Counted from the first letter of the stretch, positions 1 through 12,460 are shown. The stretch is DNA of 64,000 bases from Heliopora coerulea (GCA_030142905.1 JASJOG010000003.1:4867501-4931500); one strand, 5' to 3'. Translations and numbers: made by a program. Notes: a model not told the origin generated them from the letters alone.

Positions 1-265
1 CTGTCTGCCTGAAGGTGCTCATTAACTCTTGTTTGGAGGTGCCTGTTGGTTTCTCCAAAGTAACGTTCCTTACAGTCCGCGCATTCAAATAAGTAGATAA
101 CATGAGACTTCAAGGGATTTGGAACTTTGTCCTTATTGCTGAACAATTTGCTTATTTCAAACTTTATGTCGGTGTTGTTGCAGTACCTGTGAATTATGTT
201 TCGTAGTTTCTTAAGAGTTATTGATGAGTATCTTCCAATGTCCAGTAACTTAAAATACGTTCTGT
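1..265 (-). mobile_element. Penelope-like element, linker and GIY-YIG N-part (runs off window)
   Basis: The minus strand has an open frame from about 265 down to base 1. It reads as the linker between reverse transcriptase and endonuclease of a Penelope-like retroelement, followed by the first part of a GIY-YIG domain (VIYLFECADC...YFGET.RHL). The frame is unbroken and continues past the window start, so this copy may be better preserved outside. Its family (a GET motif) differs from the GQT family that follows at 270-890. The identification rests on motif order and spacing only. Confidence 0.75.
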
Positions 266-269
266 TCGT

Positions 270-890
270 CGTTGTAATTGAAGAACCGGGCGGAAAACGT
301 ATTCAAAGGATGAAAATCAAGACCCAGCAAAAAATTCGTAACACAGACATATTTGTGTCAAAAGGTTTATTTAGATCTAACGTTTTGTTGCTTAAGACGC
401 AACATCATTAGAGAATGAAACATAATACTATAAAACAATCACTAAAATATTATTACATGGTTAATTAGCATAAATTTGGCGTTTGAGAGGAAATAGGAAG
501 TAATGAGATGCCAGAGGTGGCGAAGAGGGTAAAAGGATTCAGAATAAGCAAAGAGGAATTGAGCTTGATTGAGAGTTGAGGGCAGGATTGAGTTTGTGAA
601 TGAGTAAACTTTCTCTAATGAGGAGTTCATGAGTGATAGATGAGGAGGAGTGAGAGAGCATGGTGAAATCATTTGATGTAGTGGGATAGCCAGTGTCGTG
701 GTGATGTGATAGAATGTTTGTTGTGGAAGGGTAATACGCTCTTTGCCAGTAAGGACTGAGATACCCAAGTGATCAGCAATCCGTGTGTGGAGAAATCGAC
801 TAGTTTGGCCTAGATACGACGCATTGCAACATCAACACTTAAGAAGATACACAACACGAGATTTTAGACCGTTGGGACTCCTGTCTTTAA
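270..890 (-). mobile_element. Decayed Penelope-like element, GIY-YIG tail and 3' terminus
   Basis: On the minus strand, 860-440 encodes the GIY-YIG C-part of a PLE (LGQTSRFLHTRI, then LGISVLTGKER) and closely resembles the copy at 22.6-23.1 kb. The frame shifts inside the C-terminal part, so it is dead. The 3' tail at 440-270 carries the shared terminus of this family: a TGATGTTGCGTC / GCAACAAAACGTTAG hairpin at about 375-415, related to the hammerhead-like motif described at 29.4 and 30.2 kb. No reverse transcriptase remains. Confidence 0.7.
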
Positions 891-1097
891 AAGAAAAGAA
901 GTGCGCTAGGTGGAGCGACGGACGGAAAACAAAACTAATGGAAATATGGGGGAAGGCCACAAAGCAAAGCTTGCGAATTTGTGTGCGAACCTGGAGGCTG
1001 TGTTGTCCTAAAAAGTCCTAAAAAGATCATGTGTTCCTGCCTTCCCTTCGCTGGACAACATAGCCTAAAGCACATGTGTCTGTATTACATATACAAA

Positions 1098-1497
1098 CAC
1101 GACTCGGTTATAATTTTCTTTTGTCTTTTGCTCATGAATTCTTAATGAGTTTTGTAAGTATATATATGGAAAGTCAGAAGTTAGTTAGAAGGACCTAATT
1201 AAGTTGTGCTGCGGTTGTTTATGATTATTTGGAACGAGTGCTGTGAAGGCTAGTTTATGCTTTACTACTGTTTGACAATTCAGAGGTATCTTAACATTGA
1301 TTACGGCTTATCAAATGTTGTAATATTTCTTGATTCAGGAAAGTTTTTTATAATGTTGATCACAATATTCGTCTTACAAAAATTAGTTACCTGGGAGTTT
1401 GAATAAGTGGTTTGAATTTTATCACACCAACCGTTCCGAAACTGCTATGTTAATGGTACGTTCTCTGATAAAGAAACAGTAACATGTGACGTTTCAC
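1098..1497 (+). repeat. Dispersed ~400-bp repeat, copy 1
   Basis: This stretch is nearly identical, in inverted orientation, to 14,577-14,974. Shared landmarks are the edge CTCATGAATTCTTAATGAG, a central ATTGATTACGGCTTATCAAA and the end TAACATGTGACGTTTCA. It has no coding frame. Its left edge matches a shorter family seen at 36.4, 52.2 and 62.6-62.8 kb, so it looks like a non-autonomous DNA element or part of a larger one. Confidence 0.75.
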
Positions 1498-2281
1498 GAG
1501 GCTCTATTTTAGGGTCGTTACTGGTTATTAATTGCAACACGACGGGCTGATGTTTTATCTACATTTCGACCTTTTAGAAATACTTCTGGTGGAATTTTGG
1601 GGCAAATTGGTTTCCATTTTAGGAAAACCGAGCATAATCCCATTTCGCACATGAGGTTCATCGTCTCGCGTGGCCATGTCTCCAGCTTACGAGTTGACAA
1701 AAACTATTTTAAGGTCTTAGAAAGCAGAGGTAATAAATTTTTCTTTATACTGTCTTAAACTATTTTTTTCAATAGATATTTGCTTTGGATCCTGTAATGT
1801 GTAATGATTTCTACCAGAAAATCGCAGTATACATTACTGCATACAATCGCAGCTTACATTATAGCCCCAGATACCCCAACTTTTGTTTGTGCGGCCGAGC
1901 AAGAAGTTCTTGGTCTCCAGACACGACCGGATATTCTAGAAATTCGGATATCCGATTTTTGTTATTCAAAGCATGTTGACATGTCTCTTATTCAATTTAT
2001 TGTATTGCGTCAGCCAATCACATTATCAGTCCGGTGTTTGTGTCGCCAGAGCCCTAAAACGTTTCGTGTGGTCGCGTTAAAAGTGATGGGGTCTGGGGTC
2101 AAGAAAAAAAATGTCTCAGAATCGGATTTAGAGGACAAAATTACAAAACTAGTGGACCCCAGGCTCCCAATTCTCCGTTATTGCTCTTTGTGTTTCATAA
2201 AGGCCACCAAAAATTTCAGGTTCCTCTGAGTTACTAAATTGTTACGACAAACAGTCGACAGTGTTTCCCTAGTTGTGAAGG
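1498..2281. other. No recognisable feature
   Basis: There are only short open frames without domain resemblance or convincing splice sites. It contains a moderately open plus-strand stretch at about 1,804-2,229 that I do not recognise. Confidence 0.4.
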
Positions 2282-2289
2282 ACTTAGGC

Positions 2290-2654
2290 CAGGGGTGTCT
2301 AACCTTTTTGTGTGAGGGACCACATTCCCATTTTTTCCCAGAAGGAGGGCTGTACAGTAAATGTGGGCAAGACAAGCCGATGAGACGGATAAGCCATGAT
2401 TCTATTTAGAGTATAGCTAAACTGCTGAAGAAAGTATAATCATACAGTTATATAGTATCTACTGTACTATACTAGTCATGTTGTATTACTGCAGTGTACA
2501 CTGTACAATGGCTTGATTGGCATTTTAGTGAGATATCTGGCCATCTTTGTTTTGATAAGTATTTTGAGCTGGGACTAGGCACTTGCTGGCGGGCCGGATA
2601 TATTCCCTTGGCGGGCCTGACTCTGGCCCGCGGGCCGTATGTTGGACACCCCTG
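2290..2654. mobile_element. hAT-like MITE with perfect 8-bp target duplication
   Basis: The element starts CAGGGGTGTCTAAC and ends GTTGGACACCCCTG, an inverted pair with one mismatch. It is flanked on both sides by the same 8 bases, ACTTAGGC (2,282-2,289 and 2,655-2,662). CAGGGG termini, 8-bp duplications and an internal GC-rich GGCCCGCGGGCC segment are typical of hAT-superfamily non-autonomous elements. It is 365 bp long and too short to encode a transposase. Confidence 0.9.
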
Positions 2655-2842
2655 ACTTAGGCCATCGTCTTCGCTGACCACTAAGGAGCTTTAAGGTCGT
2701 TCCTCAGTTCGTTGTGATATGAACATTTCCTCAAAACTTCCAGTTTTTAAGATTTTCTGATACTAATGTCCGAAAGTGTCAAAGAAATGGCTGGTCATGC
2801 GCTGGTATAGTTTTGAAAAGAGATCCTATAATTAACCGTAAT

Positions 2843-2985
2843 GCTTTCTTTCTTTCTTTCTTTCTTTCTTCCTTACTTTTCTTCTTTCTTTCCTTCTTTC
2901 TTTCTCTCCTTCTTTCTTTCTTTCTTTCTTTCATTCTCCCTCTCTCTCTCACTTTCTCTTTTCTCCTTTTCTTTCTTTTTTTGTT
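2843..2985. repeat. (CTTT)n / polypyrimidine microsatellite
   Basis: A run of CTTT units with interruptions decays into CT-rich sequence. It has strong strand asymmetry (pyrimidines on plus). Open frames read through it are repeat artefacts. Confidence 0.95.
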
Positions 2986-3747
2986 TCAATTTATAACTAT
3001 TCTGGCTAAATAACTGAGCTTTCTTGTTATACATAAAAATTAAAAACTCGTTAAAACATATTTCTATATGCCTCTTAGCCAAATATTTCATTATGCTGGA
3101 TTCTATAAGTAAATATACAACATTTCAAACTTGAAAGACCGCAGTCGAGTATTGAAACTGTTTTATTCTTTATTCTTGTTTTATTCTAACGCAATCAGTT
3201 ACAAATCCAGCTTCTTTAATTGATTTTTTAAGTTTTTTAAGGAGGCAAGTGGAATGTAATAGCTGTCCTAGTTGTTTTTAAAGATTTAGCCCATCAATAT
3301 AAAACATCTTCCACCGCCAATGCAATGATTTTGGATTGCGTTGTAATGTAGCAAAGCCTGCTGCATTATACCCATAGAATCGAAGCCAATACAATTACAA
3401 CACCCTAAGAACTGTTGGTTAATGAAATTTATTCTCACTGAATGCGACATTTCCCAAGAGAATTTGCATGTGAGGCCTTGCAATCAAACTGTTCTGACAA
3501 ACCCACGTATCAACACTGACCAACCGTTGATACAAACCAACCGATCCGTATCCAGCAATAATTAAGTGAGGCAATTCTGTATCAGTTTGCATGGCAAACC
3601 GATGCTTGTTAACATGCATGTTCTTCACAGAAATCTTTCAGTCGGGCCTATGCTGTTCCTTTTTCTTCAGCTATGATATAGTAGTATCATATTCCAAACC
3701 AATCTGACATCAGTGTTCTAATCCTAAGATATCGCCATTCACTCTTG
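2986..3747. other. No recognisable feature
   Basis: AT-rich spacer with no coding, RNA or repeat structure that I can support. Confidence 0.4.
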
Positions 3748-3755
3748 ATCTATCA

Positions 3756-4893
3756 CAGTGGCGTCGTGCGACCTCTCCAATGGAGGGGGCCAAATTCTTG
3801 AATTTTCCGACAAACAGATCGATCTAGTTTGAGGTGCACTAATTTTGAGTGGCATTTTGATCCAGAATGTTGTTTGTTTTTTTTTTGGTAATGGAAAACC
3901 CTTTTAATTCTGATAACACCAACGTATTATTGCAGTTTCTCTTGCCACTATATGAGAAAGTGTGCTCTAACTGAGCATTACCGCCAATACGTAAAAATTC
4001 CGACTGTATTATCCACTCTCCTACTCCATAATATTCAGGTGTTAAAAAAGTACAGCTCATACGATTATCCGAATTCTAAGTTCTCCATGTCCAGGCAGGC
4101 TGAAGAAACTATACAGTAATAATACTAGTAAAATATGCTATACTCAGACTCTCCAACTTATAGATCTCGCCAAATCGGGATTTTACTAAGGGGGAGAGGC
4201 CTGGAGGCATGCTCCCCCCAGAAAATTTTAAAATCTCGCTATCTTGAAACACCATTTCTAGCAATCCCAGGGGACAACTTCTGTCAAAAATGCTCTGTAA
4301 ATCAATCGTCATTTTGCGCTTGTTTCCTGGGACAAAAACACTGCTCGGTAATTAAAAACAAAGTATTGTAATTCCTCAGACTGAGAAATTCATGGAGACG
4401 AAGTTCCAGAAATCGGATATTACTGACTTATTAAAAGGCAACCAGTCTAATTTATGTTCTGTTCATTTCTTCCACTGGCTTACTATTTTTAAATCGGTCT
4501 CCGAAGGATATCTGGTTTTAAACACCTCAAAATAAATGTAATTGCATTGATATATTTCAATTTTATCCACGATACTTTCAGTTAATCGTAGGAAAGGCCA
4601 GATCCAAACCCTTTGGTCTTGTATGACAATCACTATGAGAATGTGACGAAAATATCTTCCTGCAACCGTTCAACGCTAGTCGGCGTTTGGAAAGCAAGAA
4701 TTCGAAGACAGCCGTCAGAGATAATACTCTTGGTACGGGGTTTGAATCAGCTTTCGCGTTGGATAGATGATCATGTCAGTGAAATATCTGGTCGGCAGTA
4801 TTGTATAGTTTTCCCGACAGCCGTAAAATTTCCGACAAATATCAATTTAGAGGGGTCTTGGCTCCCCCTGCCCCAGCGGCCACGACGCCACTG
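3756..4893. mobile_element. hAT-like non-autonomous element (~1.1 kb)
   Basis: The termini are inverted: CAGTGGCGTCGTG at the left and CACGACGCCACTG at the right. The 8 bases outside are ATCTATCA and ATCTGTCA, a 7/8 match consistent with an old hAT target duplication. No transposase frame is visible; the longest frame (about 4,613-4,894) runs through the terminal repeat and is not protein-like. Confidence 0.75.
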
Positions 4894-5052
4894 ATCTGTC
4901 AGGAGTGATACATTCTGCATTTGTTGTGTTCTCATAAGTGGTCGCTACAATTTTCGGAACAGACTTTACATTAGGTCTGGTATAGAGCGTACGTTTTTCC
5001 GTGTGTACATTTCGAAAACCAGGATATTACAAAACGTTGATTATAATACCGT

Positions 5053-5578
5053 TCTCAAGGTCAAATTCAAGCATCAACCCAACCTCAGTCATTAATCCGT
5101 CCTCAAGATCAGTCGCAAACCCAAGTCCAAGCACAATCTCCAACACAGACTCTGTCGCAGGATCCAGTCACACATGGAGGTCAACCTCAAAACCATGCTC
5201 AGACCCAGACTCAAAATCAACCAGGAAACCTTACTTCAACCCAGTCCCAACACCAGCCACAAAATTTAGATCAAACCCAATTCCCAGATCACCTCCAAAA
5301 TCAGGCTCAAATCACTTCTCAAGATAAATCTCAAGCCCAAAGCCAAACCCATACGCAAAATCAACCTCAAAATTCTGTGTTATCCCTGTCTCAAGACCAA
5401 CCTCAAAACCAGGGTCCAGCTCACTTCCAAAATCAATCTCAAAATTTGATACAAACCTTCTCCGAAAATACTCATCGAAACCACTCTCGACCTCCGTCAC
5501 ATAATCAACTTCAAACTCCAGAACAAGCACAAGCAGCATTGAGGGCTAGGGCAGAAGCATCATCTTTTACATTTCCAC
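5053..5578 (+). CDS. Candidate Gln/Asn-rich exon, host gene unidentified
   Basis: One plus-strand frame encodes about 170 residues dominated by Q, N, S, T and P with repeated SQ, TQ and NQ pairs, followed by a more ordinary tail (EQAQAALRARAEASSF). It stops being open at a TAA just before 5,053. A consensus-like donor (C|GTATGT) lies at 5,578, giving phase 1; if read through, a stop follows at once. Low-complexity CAA/CAG-rich DNA can leave a frame open by chance, and another frame is also long here, so exon status is tentative. No domain is recognisable; low-complexity Q-rich segments occur in many extracellular and nuclear proteins. Confidence 0.4.
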
Positions 5579-5589
5579 GTATGTAAAAG

Positions 5590-6550
5590 CTCATTTTTGG
5601 GGGGATATTTAAAGCTTTATTTTTGTGTCGTGGTTAATTTTCGAGTATATTTAAATATAACTAAGACTTATAATATGTTGTTATTACTGTGATATTATTT
5701 TTAGGCATAAGACACTAATTTTTCGCTCGTCGAGCGTGTTATGAGTAGTAGTCAATAAAAGTTACCGTTTATCGGTGGTGTGTAGCTCACCGAATTTCTT
5801 AAATGCCACTCATCCTTAACCAAATATAAATACTCAACTGTCACCTGCATAACTCTCACAACGGAAAGGTGTCACAATTAGAAAGGGCGTTACAGGAACG
5901 GGAACATTTCCACTGCTTATTAACTAATGACTTTACATCCCTTACAGGTGTAGTGAACACTATTGACGCCCTGGGACAAACCTGAACTGTGGCAACCCCC
6001 TATTTGACAGTCAAACAAAAGTTATACCAACATGAATATGGAAATATTAACGAAAACAAAAATTGTTAAGGCCTTTGAGATAATTTGTTTATTTCAAGTA
6101 ATTGGCACACTTTAGACTTAATATTCTCCCCTCCTTCGTTGTCACCGCTGTGAGCATTAGGAATTTTTCATTCTAAAAACTGTAGCGCTTGCCGAATGAA
6201 TCACAGATACGCGAAGCCCCATAAAAGACTAAAACTGAAAAATTGGCTACAGGGATCTCCCAATAATCTTTTATCCTCGCAAAACTCGAAAATTTTTACC
6301 GGCTTCTGTCAGCGAAAGTGTTTGTGATTCTTCAAAAGTTGTAAGTCAAGGTGATTTCGCTATGTTTTCCATGCAGTTCTTTTTTGATAAAAGAACCGAA
6401 AAAAGTTTTGGAGATTTCATTTTCACTTTCCTGAAAGTTATCCAAAGTTTTCTAACTTAGAGCAAGAAACAAACTCCGAAGAATACCATCTTGTAAACTC
6501 AATATTTGAGCTATTAGATAAGAAATCACAAACAAGAAATCACAGACAAG
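5590..6550. other. No gene recognised; short inverted match to 8.45 kb
   Basis: The stretch is AT-rich without supported coding sequence. Around 6,465-6,505 a ~40-base segment (TCCGAAGAATACCATCTTGT) matches 8,446-8,491 in inverted orientation. The inverted symmetry of the PLE pair at 6.56-8.43 kb therefore extends slightly into the flanks. Confidence 0.45.
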
Positions 6551-6559
6551 AAACAAATC

Positions 6560-7768
6560 ACGGTAATATTTCGACTTTATTTCAAAGTCATTGTCAAACT
6601 AATATGTTACAAACAAAGCTGTTATTTATATACTCGGGAGACCATGACATCATCGTTAAGAGGAGGAGCTAAAAATTATTCAAATTTACAAAACGACCAC
6701 TCTACATACGAATCCAATTTACAACAATGACAATTATAAATATATATATATATATGTGTGTGTGTGTATGTATGTATATAAAGCAGATATTAGAATGGAT
6801 AAGTAATATGGAAAGAAACCACTGTTGAGCTCAGGCCTGTTAAATTTTATATCAAGTGCTTCTAAGGCTAACAGTTGGTTATAGCTTAAAGAATTTGATG
6901 AGGAAAGTATTTTAAAGTTATCGGTGATAAGATTCTTAATGACAGAAGAGTTTTTACACGGGAAAGGTTATTGAGATTGTCAAACAGAATATTTGAATTG
7001 ACGGGGTATTCGACATGTTGGCAATTAAGAAAATGGTTAGCAACCACACTGTTTAAGAAATCTGTGGAATGTTCAGACAAACGTTTTTCTAGGCATCGTT
7101 CTGTTTTTCCAATGTATGGGTATTTGCAGCCAGGTCAAGAAATTTGATAAACTAGGTTGTTGCGCGAAAGATCTGGAATTTTGTCCTTGTTTGAGATAAA
7201 ATAAGAGATCTTTTTGATGATATAAACGACAATAAAGTTAACCGGTCTTCTCAAGCCGCGGCGGATTTTCTTAATGCAGATCTCAACAAGGAATTCATCT
7301 TTCTTACCAAGATACGGCAAAGTAGGGAGTCATCGGTTGTATCTGTATTGCGCTTTGCATTAGACATGTATTTTCTTTTGAGTGAAGTAATAATAGATTT
7401 ACGTAAGTAAACCGGTAAACTGTTCCATGACATAAAAGAGGTAATATGAGCAATTTGGTCGCTGAGTAACTTGGTATTACTACACATCAGGAAAGCCGGA
7501 TAAAAAAGTGTTCTTATCCATGCTGTTTTACGGCCCCAGGGTTCGAAACTAGAAAAATGTGTGTACTGAACGGTATGAGTGCTCTTACGAAAAACTTCAA
7601 TGCCCGATTCGCCGAATTTTAGATCAAGAAAGTGAACTAAAGTGTCAACTGTGAATGAAAGGTTACTGTCAACATTATTGAATTTGTCAAAAACTAGAGG
7701 AATGCCTGAAGGTTTGATAAGTACTAAGGTATCGTCAACGTAACGACGGTATGGTGTTATCAAGTTCT
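6560..7768 (-). mobile_element. Penelope-like element, left arm of head-to-head pair
   Basis: The minus strand from 7,763 encodes the C-terminal half of a PLE reverse transcriptase: the YRRYVDDTLVLI catalytic motif, then FLDLKF and the thumb-like STHTVQYTHFSSFEPWGRK region. After a frame break, a GIY-YIG part follows (IYLISN-like, then YPYIGKTERCLEKRLSEHS) down to about 6,890. A 3' terminal hairpin followed by GAAA lies near 6,570-6,600, resembling the decayed ribozyme end of other PLE copies. The N-terminal half of the reverse transcriptase is missing; its place is taken by the junction with the right arm. Confidence 0.85.
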
Positions 7769-8430
7769 ACCGTCGCTACGTTGACGATACCTTAGTGCTT
7801 ATTAAACCTTCAGACATTCCTCTAGTTCTTGAAAAATTCAATAATTTTGACAGTAACCTTCATTAATTAACCTTCAATAATTTTGACAGTAACATTCACA
7901 GCTGACACTTTTTTGTGATGGTTTAGTTCACTTTCTTGACCTAAAATTGGGCGAATCGGGCATTGAAGTTTTTCGTAAGAGCACTCATACCGTTCAGTCC
8001 GCACATTTTTCTGGTTTCGAACCCTGGGACCGTAAAACAGCATGGATAAAAGCACCTTTTCATCCGGCTTTCCTGATATTTTGTAATACCAAGTTACTCA
8101 GCGACCAAATTGCTCATATTACCTCTTTTATGTCATGGAACGGTTTCCCGGTTTACTTACGTAAATCTATTATTACTTCACTCAAAAGAAAATACATGTC
8201 TAATGCAAAGCGCAATACAGATACAACCGATGACTCCCTACTTTGCCGTATCTTGGTAAGAAAGGTAAATTCCTTATTAAGACCTGCATTAAAAAAATCC
8301 GCCGCAGCTTGAGAAGACCGGTTAACTTTATTGTCGTTTACATCATCAAAAAGATCTCTTATTTTATCTCAAACAAGGACAAAATTCCAGATCTTTCACG
8401 CAACAGCCTAGTTTATCAAATTTTTAGTTT
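7769..8430 (+). mobile_element. Penelope-like element, right arm of head-to-head pair
   Basis: The plus strand repeats the left arm in mirror image: YRRYVDDTLVLIKPS at 7,770, a short duplication and stops near 7,860-7,920, then an open frame 7,947-8,312 nearly identical to the left arm (FMSWNGFPVYLRKSIITSLK). Similarity ends near 8,420 before any GIY-YIG core, so this copy is shorter at its 3' side. Arms share roughly 0.65 kb around a centre at about 7,740-7,780 in which the YVDD coding sequence itself is the inversion point. Confidence 0.85.
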
Positions 8431-8499
8431 TACAAGATTACAAGATTACAATTTACAAGATGGTATTTTTCGGAGTCTGTTTCTTGCTCCTTTTCCGAA

Positions 8500-10990
8500 T
8501 TGAAGATAAAAAACAGTGAGTAAAATAGTAAGGAATTTCTACGTGAAAGTTTGCAGAAGTACTCCAATCTCAACATGCTTTTGGTAGAAAAATGTAATCT
8601 ATCCTTCCCCAATTCTGAGAAAAATATGACAAATTGCTCTAAACGCATATAACTCTTGAAACTTGTCTTACGAGTGAAGAGTACATTTCGTCTAACCACG
8701 TAAAGTGAAAAACAATACTGTCATCAACAAGTTTACTAGTACTCCCGGTAAAATGCGTTACTTCGTCGTTTCTCCGTCGTTATTCTTTCGTTTTCAATAC
8801 CTTTTTATTTTTCAACTTAATTAATTTTCCATGTTTTTACCTCTGAAGATACAAAGTAATCTAAATTCTGATGACGTATAATATTTTACGTGTTCGTTGT
8901 AACGTGTAGGTTATTACTGTTGAGTAGTTGTGTCAATTTTGTGCTGGTTGAAAGAATCATTGTATGTAATGTAAACGTATTGCTATTCTTATGTTGTAAT
9001 TGTTGTCATTATTATCATCGTCACAATTGTCATTTTTTTAAATGTAAGCGTCATTATCGTATAATCATCTTTATCATCAGTATCATCATTATTATCGTTA
9101 TTTTTTATAGGAGTTATTATCATTTAAAATTGATTTCTCAAATCAACACTTCAAGATAATTTTGAGTTAAAATTTTACCTCAATTACTGTTGAATCCACC
9201 AGGTAAAGATTCAGAATATGAGAACATTTTTATCAAGATAAACCAGGACTGGTATCCCTTCCTTAGCAATCACAATAGCACGCAGTATAAGATGCTTACC
9301 AGAAATTTGGAAAAAGGAGTAAGTAGTTGTCGTACAAATCTGGTGAATTTTCCGTCAAATTTTGAATAAAAGCTCTAAACTGAGAATCAAGAAAACTGAC
9401 AATACATACACAGGACATGGACCACTGAAGTGACTAAAGTGCAGTAGTTGCAACAAACTTGATTCCACTTTAAATTGTAATGATGCAGTCCATAATTAAA
9501 AATGATGTTGATCTACATGTGACCCGGAGCAAATGATGAGGTCGATTCATCCAGGTTTACCTTCTTACCTAACATGGGCCATATTCTCTCCAGCAACCTT
9601 GGTTTGATACATTCCTTCATTAAAGTGGCATGTGTACCAATACCAAGTCAAATACTCCATATTTGAGGCACTTGACTGTCTCCGGCTACTTTCGCAAAAG
9701 TCCCTACCCTTTTAATAAATATGATATAAATTTATGCACAATCAAAATGTTTATCAAACAAGTTCTGCTCTAAAATTTTCTATTTCGGTAAATTCCAACT
9801 GTACGTTGTATGTGAGCCAGAACAATACAGGACATATCAAGGAAAAAAACATGCAAAAACAACGCCATTTTCTGTCCTTCCCTCTTGATTGTCCACGGTC
9901 AAACTAAACTATGACTTTTAACTGACGTGTACTTAAGTATACACTATGGTCTCTGGTAGCCTTTCTTCGCGTTTGCACACGCTCGAACCTGTATTTGACT
10001 ATACGATTTGTAATAATCTCTCCGTCCTTCTTCCGTTCCATAGCCTATAAACATAGTACATACACGTAATTTGTATAAAGTACACCATTTACCAAATTGT
10101 TGCATTTTATTGCGTTAACATTTATAGCTTTCTTACAGTATCAACACCATTAAAACTTTAACACTATTTTCCATATCATTTAATTCAATGAATCTTTTTG
10201 ATATAACTTGCGTCCTTTCAATTGAAAGTGGCAATTCATTTTTGTAACTGCAGCTCAAGGCAGTGACGACTGGAGATGATAACATACTGAAGATTAAAGT
10301 AAAAAATTTAATGTAAGTACAGTTCATAGAGGTCAATATCTTGTTTTATCGCTCCTTACGTCCGCAATATTTTCCCCGGCTGATAAAGATAGAAAAAGAG
10401 AAGCTGCAAAAGTCGACTGTTATAATGAAGTTTTTGATCCAGTGTAAGCTCAACATGATTGAATCCCGCACACTGAACTGTCGCGTTACCATGACCGTAT
10501 GTCTTCACTGATTCATTGTACAATGTGAACACCGCGGAAACTAGCACTGAACTGTAAAACAATTGCCAAGATCACTACCATAGACCGTGCGATTCCAGAA
10601 AGCCAAAGTTACAAATCTTTGCACAATGGCCAATCAAGAAATTTTACATTTTAGGGGAGCTATAATGTTTTACTGAAACTTAAAAATTTCACTAATAATT
10701 CATTAAGAAAACATAAAAGATTTTGGCTCCTAATTAATATTCTGTAAATCGGATCGAGAATACTAATTAGAATTACCAGCTTTTCCCTTCGATTTTCTAC
10801 GTCAAAATTTACCGAAACTTCAAAATAACCGATAAAAATGGCCATTTACATGTATTAGTGTTTTAAGAAAGACACAATATTTGCGTCCGATCTGTATGGG
10901 ATTTACTACTTCTCGCCTTGTAAATCGCATATAGATTGATCGCTCTTATTGTATGTATTACTTACGGGCAGCATGAGTAACGTCTAAGGC
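8500..10990. other. No recognisable feature
   Basis: AT-rich sequence with scattered ATC/ATT-rich low complexity near 9,000-9,110. I see no exon, RNA gene or bounded repeat that I can support. Confidence 0.4.
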
Positions 10991-11532
10991 TCAGGTTTTT
11001 GGCCGAAAACAATGCGTATACTGAGTTTTTCGAAATAAATTTGAGGACATACAAAAATTATTTAGATCCTAATAATCTAATTAAATTATTTGCTTTCACC
11101 AGTATATATCTGCTTACAAGAAACATGGATAAATTTCTGCCAGTCAAATCTCGTTATTTCATTCTAAAAATTTGTATAAGAGGTGGTGTTTCATCTAGCG
11201 TATGTGTAGTTAATAAAGGTACAAGAGGTTAGTTAATGATCTTACTCTCCCATGAATGGATTACCAAAAGTATGATCACTCCATCTTTCACACAATCATC
11301 TGAACGATAATATTTTTTTTCTGCCAGACTATATCTGGATTCCGTATCAGTGGGAGTATGTGAAACAAAATAAACAGGTTTTTAAAACTGACCAAATTAT
11401 ACAAATCACACTTGTTAATTTATACACGTTGCCTAACGGTCCAGGATTAATGTAAATGAGACTATCGAGTTAAGTCAGGTCGCGTACAGTTCAGTTGAGC
11501 TGTGTGCGGCAAGCTTACAGGTTTCCAATAAG

Positions 11533-11751
11533 GCATTTATAACTACATATATTTGTACGGAAAATTTGTTAATCGGTTGGCTGATACTTTTGATATTGTA
11601 TTTAGGAAAGCAGAAGCAGGATTGACAAAGGTGGCATTGTCCGTAAAGTTTTCGGAAAAGCTAGGAGATCCGACCGATAAGCTTAAAAGTATCGTGAGCA
11701 CTGGTGACATCGCCGGAATCCCGGTAGATAGCAATTTTTTTGAAAGAAAAG
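11533..11751 (+). CDS. Candidate exon, SEA-domain-like
   Basis: A plus-strand frame encodes about 70 residues with the cadence of the C-terminal half of a SEA domain: FVNRLADTFDIVFRKAEAGL, a hydrophobic strand VALSVKF, then a helix and turn ending DIAGIPVDSNFF. A donor G|GTATAG at 11,751 gives phase 1. The upstream acceptor (AATAAG|GC) is weak and the in-frame codon just before it is a stop, so the 5' edge is uncertain. SEA domains are extracellular modules often found with mucin-like or EGF segments. The call is by pattern only and could be wrong. Confidence 0.35.
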
Positions 11752-12001
11752 GTATAGTATTTCGCAACAATATATTGTCCATTGTTAACAGATTTTGTTT
11801 CACGGAAAGTGTTCATTCACAAGTAGCACCATGCATTGTCAAGATTATATATATATACATATAGTCTATTTGGTTAATGTCTAAGCTTTGAGCAACTGCC
11901 GTTACACGGTGTTTCACGCTTACGCAATCATCAGACGACTACATAGACGACTATACATATATATGGTGATTGCCGCTTCTTGTCAGAAGATGGCCATCTC
12001 T

Positions 12002-12460
12002 TTAAATACCGTTATTTGACTCTCTTGCGCGGCCATGAGCACGCAGATGACTAAGAAGCCCAGCTTCTGATTTACAGACTCTTCGACAGATGTGACATGT
12101 CAACGAAGGATTTTGTGCAAGCCCTGAAGGGGCATCATTATGTGCTTTCAAATGTCTTTTCAGTCCGCCAGCAGACTTACAGACCTTGCTGCACATTGGA
12201 CAGGTAGTATTTTTAGGTCTTGGACGCAAGATATTATTGTAATCGGATTGATCTTGCCTACGTTCATGCGCCCTTTGATGACTGGCTAACCCAGCCCTTG
12301 AAAGAAACAAACGATTACAAGTACCACAGGTGAAACCATCTTGAAAATTGACAGGCAAGAAATTCGTGTCTTGTTTGCGAATGGTGCGTTTGAGTTCAGC
12401 TTTTTCAACTCTGCCCTGTTCAAAAACCTCACAACCATTCCTTATGGCCACACATACCAA
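12002..12460 (-). CDS. LINE C-terminal domain with three C2H2 zinc fingers
   Basis: This frame overlaps the end of the reverse transcriptase frame by about 19 bases and continues the same protein after a one-base shift (AIRNGCEVFEQGR is the normal continuation). It carries three C2H2 fingers: CGTC...HQRAH, CPMC...HLKAH and CHIC...HLRAH, separated by linkers longer than the TGEKP type. In such elements the fingers presumably bind nucleic acid during integration. The frame stops at 12,002. It is one protein in the intact element, not a separate gene. Confidence 0.85.
   Translation of the reverse strand: MVCVAIRNGCEVFEQGRVEKAELKRTIRKQDTNFLPVNFQDGFTCGTCNRLFLSRAGLASHQRAHERRQDQSDYNNILRPRPKNTTCPMCSKVCKSAGGLKRHLKAHNDAPSGLAQNPSLTCHICRRVCKSEAGLLSHLRAHGRARESNNGI

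Noticed and set aside
2813..3091. Long frames rich in Ser/Leu/Phe or Lys/Glu
   Set aside because: Both strands read through the CTTT microsatellite; not genes.
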